Source: Neolecta irregularis DAH-3 (Eukaryota; Ascomycota; Neolectomycetes; Neolectales; Neolectaceae). From it: 10,726 nucleotides of DNA. A program made the translations under genes and the position numbers. Below are positions 6,413 to 10,726 of the stretch, in pieces. The first letter of the stretch is position 1. Each line of letters begins with the position of its first letter. A model generated the notes under the pieces. That model did no database searches. It had not been told where the DNA came from and saw only the letters and a program-made list of their open reading frames with translations. The stretch is from contig LXFE01004230.1 in the NCBI GenBank assembly GCA_001929475.1, positions 1-10,726 on the forward strand, in the 5' to 3' direction.

Positions 6413-9308
6413 TCAACTCTTAGCCTTGTCTTTCCTCGCAGTGCCAGGAGTTCGTCCCTTGCGGCCTTTGGGAAATGCATCAACAGCAGGCGTCATAACA
6501 GTGCCTTCCTGAGTCTCATGATATTCAATACCACTCAACGTAGCCAAAATTCTCCGCTTTTCGCGTTGAGCGTCTGGATCGCCGTATTTAACACCGCCTT
6601 GACTTTGTAGTTGACTGCCGTCAAAATCGCTATTTGTTCTGTCTTGGAGGAGATTATATTCACTTTCGATGGAAGGTGGAACGGTGGTTATCGAGTTGCT
6701 TTCTGACGCAGTCCTCTTTTATGTGTTAGTATTTTCAAGGTGAAAAGATATACAGAAATAACTCTACCTTTCAGTCTTTTCTTGGTCCGCGAGTGAGGTA
6801 CAGTGGTGTTTTGCTCCATAAATCTTGCTAAATTTCCAATTTGACTTAGATGTATTGACGGTTTCGTATCTTCAGCCCCAGTCACCAAAGAAACGTTCGA
6901 CTCGGTAATAGTCTCCAGTTTTTTCGGTACAGCGCTTGGAGGAGGCGTATTTTCATCCTGTTTTGTAGACATAATTATATTCTTTTGAGAAGACTTCTTT
7001 TCTGGAGACACAGATCTCTCATATTGTAGCGCTTTGTTAGGGTCAAATGTGTGTGGAAAGATAGTTTCATCCATTCTCTGGTTATTATTTCGACAGGAAA
7101 ACAACCAGTGAGGCGAGACGATGTACGGACGAGGTTCAACATTCTTGGCCGCTCGGAAATCCTTGTGTGAATCGTTCATATGTGAACTTTGATGGATGAG
7201 ATGTGTTACTTGTCCCGGTTTAAATTCACGAAGACAGCCGGCGCCCAGAATTTCCGCAATAGCTAGATATTCGATCTCGCAAGTCTAATAGTCAAAAACA
7301 GGAAATACAAAACGACATACACTTAATTTCGTGCTGACACATACTACACAACCATCCAAAATATGAGAACGAATTGAATCTTTCGAAATGAATGTAGGCA
7401 CGTCGTCAAACTTTCTAATGCCTGGATTTTGTGGGGGTGGAATAACTTTTTGTTTTGCAGTTGGCGCAATAGATTCCTCATTCAAAGTAGAAGCCTCACC
7501 TAGTTTCTCAGCAAGATTAAAGAACAAAAAGGTGTATACCACAATCAATCCTTAAATCATCTCCTTCTTTACCATCCAAAACATACTTTCTAATTCGAGC
7601 TATACAACCTATTTCCAAAGTATCCCATAACCACGATACTTGAACGATGCGTACACCCCATTCCTTTGCCTTTTGAGCCTTTTGACTTTTCTTACTTGTC
7701 TCGTTTAATATAAGAAGACTTCTTCGTCGATTCAGCGATTCTTCAAACCGAAAGCCTCAGGTTTGCATGTGAAATAAAACAGACATACCTAGCCTAATTA
7801 AAATCTTTTTAATATGTAAATGTTCGATTCCGGAAAACCCGCTCACAGAAACAGAATATTGATTTGCGCCTTGAAAAAATTAGAATACTAGGCAAATAAA
7901 TAAAAAGTATACCATCCAAGGCATGTTGGTTAGTAAAAAGGGGACCAGAAATGATTTCTGATAAAGGGTCCAAGAATGCCTTTCGATGCAGACATTTCTC
8001 AATCCACCATTCCGTGATGAGATAAGCTCCCTCGACGACAGGTGCGTCCTTTTTCAATGTTGTATGAGGTACTACTACGAAACACGTCTTTTCATTTCCC
8101 GAAAATCGAAACATGCCTTTTGCAATGGAACCGCCGTTATCAATTAAATGTGAGGTTAACAAAGCTGCCTTTCGATTAATTTGAGATTTTCAAGAAATAG
8201 ATCACCTGTCTATCATCAAAAATTGACAGGAAGAATGTCAATCCACTAAATATACCCGTGTCTGGGCTATCCATTTGAAACAGACTATCGTCATTGGTTT
8301 CCATTGTAATATCGAATCCGAATGATGGTTCGTAAGGTACTTTTGCAGATTGATCAGCCATTTTGACGTCATTATCCTCCCACAAGGATGTCTCCGCTTT
8401 CTTCAAGTTTGTAGAATCGTTATCCTCGATAAGAATATCCTTCCACACATCTTGGCTGCAAGCCTGACTTGCTTTACTCTTGATGCGTTTTAATGGCCGT
8501 CGGTCAGCCGCAGCAACTGGATCTGCCGTTCTTTTTGGAGCGATAGGATTCGTCCATGCTCCTTGACCTCTTTTTGAAGGCGATAATAACGGGTCAAATA
8601 GCACTTCGTCAAGACAGGCGCCTCTTTCCAGACTTCGATCAAGCCATTCCGGAGCCACGATTTTCATACCCCATTTTTTGGCAAAATCATATTTCTTTCC
8701 GGTTGCTGATGCTGCAACGAGATGGGTTACATGTTTTGTGAGGTCTTTACAATAAGTTCCTCCGTTCTCCGTGATTTGTCGCTCGATGATTTCGCGAAAG
8801 TCTATATTTCAGATAAACTCGGATCAGTGAATACCAGCGGGGAGATTCGTTAGACAGACACTTAGATTATAGAACGGTGGAGATTTATATTTTTGAACGT
8901 ACTGTTGTTTAGCTTGACGGTAATGAAGATGGTATACCTGTTCAACATTGATATCTTCACCGTCTAACCATGCTTTGAACATATCCTCAATCCATTCAGC
9001 CCGCATAATTTTCAAATCGGTACGGTGCTTAGCGGCGTACTTTATGTCAGTCATTGCATTTTCATATCGATGCTTTATATTTCGGTGTATTAAAGTCTCC
9101 AACAATCAAATGCGTAACTTCAATAGTCAAGTCATTCGTGTATTTTGCACCCATTTGAACAGCTTGTTTGAACATACTATTCTATTCCGCGTATAAGTAC
9201 TTGAGATTAATAATTTGTCACCCTAATTTCTTGAGGAATGGCAGTACAGCATAACATGACACCAATTAAAGGCTGTGAGCTCTTTGAAACTTCGAATTCG
9301 GTAGCCAT
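6413..9308 (-). CDS. DPB11: Dpb11/Rad4(Cut5)/TopBP1-type five-BRCT scaffold, eleven exons
   Basis: Nuclear phosphopeptide-binding scaffold for CDK-dependent origin firing and ATR-type checkpoint activation. Exons on the - strand: 9308-9222, 9181-9074, 9039-8938, 8901-8835, 8801-8206, 8168-7913, 7869-7789, 7755-7540, 7499-7321, 7284-6754, 6715-6413; 841 residues, longer than fission yeast Rad4 (648). BRCT1 about 12-90 (QPLIGVMLCC, EVTHLIVGDFNTPKYK, EWIEDMFKAW); BRCT2 about 109-190 (HVTHLVAA, GKKYDFAKKW, PEWLDRSLERG); BRCT3 about 303-385 (EWWIEKCL); BRCT4 about 411-483 (VQVSWLWDTL); BRCT5 about 552-643 (GCVVCVSTKL, YIVSPHWLFSC). Lys63 and Lys158 align with the phosphate-contacting lysines of Rad4 BRCT1 and BRCT2. 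Basic RRPLKRIKSK at 222-231 may be a nuclear signal. The C-terminus has YGDPDAQREKRR, also present in Rad4. Ten introns of 33-43 nt, one apparently GC-AG. Start MATEF at 9308 follows a pyrimidine-rich leader. Confidence 0.95.
9040..9073 (-). other. DPB11: Apparent GC-AG intron in DPB11
   Basis: The 34-nt interval starts GCATCG and ends ACTGACATAAAG on the - strand. Removing it joins NTPKYK to YAAKHRTDLKIM, matching the PKYKFAAK block of fission yeast Rad4 without a gap. There is no GT in the preceding codons or in the interval before the acceptor. The CTGAC near the 3' end is a good branch site. Alternatives are a one-base sequencing error or a real frameshift. Confidence 0.7.
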
Positions 9309-9600
9309 GATTACTGAAAACGAAAGAGAAGACTAGATGTGTAGAGTGGAGAACGGGTCGAATCCAGGTGTAGATGATTTTACGCACGTGAACGACGTAG
9401 TCGATCCCCACTAGGGCATCTACTCCCTCTCTAATTAGCCTCTCACATAATCTGGTGGAGAGATGAACCAGGAATATGTTAAAAAGCAAGTATAAGTTGC
9501 TATATTATATATATAATTCTTTATATCTATCTAAATATTGGCAAGGGAACAGACAAGCAGGTGGGCAGTGTTGGGGACGGGCCATGAGAAGCCCGGCCCA
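9309..9600. promoter_or_regulatory. DPB11 upstream region
   Basis: Just before the ATG the - strand is pyrimidine-rich (TCTTCTCTTTCGTTTTCAG, about 9314-9332), as in many fungal leaders; the TTTCAG could also be the acceptor of a 5' untranslated intron. A CACGTG E-box lies at 9385-9390, about 80 bp upstream. From about 9490 to 9540 the sequence is very AT-rich with a TATATATATA run. A - strand frame crosses 9223-9489, but it overlaps DPB11 exon 1 in the wrong frame and matches nothing I know. Confidence 0.45.
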
Positions 9601-9607
9601 TGCTTTT

Positions 9608-9615
9608 TCACGTGA
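9608..9615. promoter_or_regulatory. Palindromic E-box TCACGTGA
   Basis: This is a perfect 8-bp palindrome of the type bound by bHLH factors such as Cbf1 or Pho4. It lies between the divergently oriented DPB11 start and the TATA box at 9860, with a second CACGTG core at 9385-9390. Regulation is inferred from sequence only. Confidence 0.4.
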
Positions 9616-9658
9616 CATTAGACAGTACTATTTGGGCAGCGTATCACCCATACCCGCC

Positions 9659-9764
9659 TTCCTACCTGCCTCACCAACTTGTCTCGCTAGCCTCTCCCAT
9701 CACTCCCACCTCTCATGAGTCCCTCCATTCCTGCCTGTCCCTCCTGTCCCTTCCCTCCAGCCAA
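9659..9764 (+). promoter_or_regulatory. Long pyrimidine-rich tract
   Basis: About 105 bases on the + strand are dominated by C and T, with repeated TCCC, CCTCC and CCTGCC units. It is followed by purine-rich sequence and then a TATA box. Such tracts are common in fungal promoters and can exclude nucleosomes; no gene is seen in it. Confidence 0.4.
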
Positions 9765-9859
9765 GTCGGGGATGGGGAAGGGTTGCGTAGAGGCAAGGCA
9801 CCAGGATCAGGTGGAACAGGAGCGACTACGGAAGGTATAGATGCGGGTTAGGGAACATT

Positions 9860-9867
9860 TATAAAAG
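9860..9867 (+). promoter_or_regulatory. TATA box
   Basis: TATAAAAG lies downstream of the pyrimidine tract and E-box and points to a + strand transcript starting near 9890-9900. The first ATG after it (9931) opens only a 19-codon frame, so either that is an upstream ORF or a splice is missed. Confidence 0.45.
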
Positions 9868-9955
9868 CAGGAGCGGGTGGACGATTGTTGGGTAGTCCGA
9901 CATAGCACACAGGAGTAGCAGTTGATTAAATGCATAGTCAACTGTGCCCGACTAG

Positions 9956-10585
9956 CATATCAGGCACAAAGACAAAAAAAGGATCGTAGTGAACCTGCGT
10001 GATCCCTATCCATCCTCTACCTATACATTTGCCGGGGGAAACCGAAGCCTGCATCGGAAAAGTAGTCGCTTGTGCGGTACTGGCGCTTCTGGGAGGGCGG
10101 GGGCGAGGTCGACGTCGTCCTGTGCTCGCAACGCTTCGCGACTGCTGGCTGCTCTTGACATCGCGTTCGGCGTTTGCTTCTTCGCGCTCGGCCAGGAGGT
10201 GTTCAACCACCTTCAATCTAGTAACAACCACGCTATGTTTATCCCTATTATCTACGTGATTATGATGGCCGTGTCCTCGGTTGCTCTGCGCTGCAAAACA
10301 GCAAGTCGTTCTTATTTCCCTCATTTTCTGATATCAGACAGTGACTGTTCTTCGTCAAGTTTGGATGAAACGAATTACACCTACACTCGTTTTCAACAAT
10401 ATAGATCGATTGATAACAGAGTTGCGATTAACACCCCTCGATCGTCTGCCGCCTGCCTGTGCTGCCTCTTTGCACTCGACCGCTTTGCATCCGCGAAAGC
10501 GCCGCCCAGGCCCTCGCAACCCTATTCGCACACCTTGACTTGGACTCCATCAGACTCACCTACTCTCCCTAACTCGAAGAATTGA
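9956..10585 (+). CDS. Possible membrane protein gene, 5' end unresolved
   Basis: This + strand frame is open from 9956 to a TGA at 10585. It has two hydrophobic segments, LLAALDIAFGVCFFALG and AMFIPIIYVIMMAVSSVAL, separated by a short polar loop, then a Ser-rich tail. No ATG precedes the first segment in this frame, so an upstream exon would be required; the TATA box at 9860 is in the right direction. The opposite strand is open over 9938-10324 with a charged, helix-like product, as expected of a shadow. The GC-rich composition inflates open frames here, so the coding call is weak. No family is recognised. Confidence 0.22.
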   Translation, partial: HIRHKDKKRIVVNLRDPYPSSTYTFAGGNRSLHRKSSRLCGTGASGRAGARSTSSCARNASRLLAALDIAFGVCFFALGQEVFNHLQSSNNHAMFIPIIYVIMMAVSSVALRCKTASRSYFPHFLISDSDCSSSSLDETNYTYTRFQQYRSIDNRVAINTPRSSAACLCCLFALDRFASAKAPPRPSQPYSHTLTWTPSDSPTLPNSKN

Positions 10586-10657
10586 CTCTTGAGGTCTGGG
10601 TCCGCCCTCGTCTGATCAAGCATTCAAAACTCTTCCCAGCATTTTCTACAAGAATTA

Positions 10658-10726
10658 ATGTCCCGTATAGATCCTTTATTCACCCTACTTCTCACACTAA
10701 TCAGTGGTCCCAGGACTCCAGAGCCT
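10658..10726 (+). CDS. Possible 5' end of a gene cut by the window edge
   Basis: The ATG at 10658 follows a leader with CTCTTCCCAGC and AAGAATTA and is open to the end of the window: MSRIDPLFTLLLTLISG and six more residues. A 5' untranslated region from the TATA box at 9860 would be about 760 nt unless spliced. Too short to identify. Confidence 0.2.
   Translation, partial: MSRIDPLFTLLLTLISGPRTPEP

Noticed and set aside
9355-9365. GGGTCGAATCC resembling a tRNA B-box
   Set aside because: One mismatch to consensus, and no acceptor stem, A-box or anticodon arm could be folded around it.
9223-9489. Minus-strand open frame of 88 codons as a gene
   Set aside because: It overlaps DPB11 exon 1 in another frame, contains the DPB11 leader, and has no recognisable family.
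9498-9538. AT-rich TATATATATA stretch as a replication origin
   Set aside because: Composition alone is not evidence, and no recognised origin consensus was found.
9989-10000. GTGAACCTGCG resembling the 3' end of 18S rRNA
   Set aside because: Only about 11 bases match, and the flanking rRNA and ITS sequence is absent.
9938-10324. Minus-strand 128-codon frame as a coiled-coil protein
   Set aside because: It is antisense to the hydrophobic + strand frame in GC-rich DNA. Charged composition opposite a hydrophobic frame is expected by chance, and the promoter signals point the other way.

Overview
This is nuclear DNA of a fungus, most likely an ascomycete. Four housekeeping genes can be read in full once their introns are removed: pyruvate kinase (+ strand), mitochondrial aspartyl-tRNA synthetase (- strand), mitochondrial ribosomal protein uL24m (- strand) and a Dpb11/Rad4/TopBP1-type multi-BRCT checkpoint protein (- strand). 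The fungal assignment rests on the protein types, the dense spliceosomal introns, the pyrimidine-rich leader before the glycolytic gene, and a Dpb11 layout and C-terminal motif close to fission yeast Rad4. I cannot name the species.

Layout: 1-204 is promoter and leader; 205-2425 is PYK1 in ten exons; 2426-2506 is a short convergent gap. 2507-4494 is MSD1 in five exons. 4495-5062 is intergenic, with a TATA box and an unresolved + strand candidate gene. 5063-6021 is MRPL40/uL24m in five exons. 6022-6412 is a gap that may hold a tiny spliced gene. 6413-9308 is DPB11 in eleven exons. 9309-10726 is a long intergenic or poorly resolved region with E-box palindromes, a long pyrimidine tract, a TATA box, and weak candidates for a membrane protein and for the 5' end of a gene at the right edge.

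The unifying feature is intron size. Of 27 introns modelled in the four genes, 26 are 33-43 nt. All are GT-AG except one apparent GC-AG intron in DPB11. Each removal restores both the reading frame and family-conserved sequence, so the broken-looking frames are intact genes. The exception in size is the first PYK1 intron, about 397 nt, followed by a 15-nt microexon.

Two neighbours serve mitochondrial translation (MSD1 charges tRNA-Asp; uL24m is part of the large mitoribosomal subunit). PYK1 is glycolytic and DPB11 acts in replication initiation and the DNA damage checkpoint. No mobile element, CRISPR array, rRNA or confident tRNA was seen, and nothing here amounts to a new biological system. 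The second-look items are the splicing architecture, the fifth BRCT domain and the unresolved intergenic candidates.
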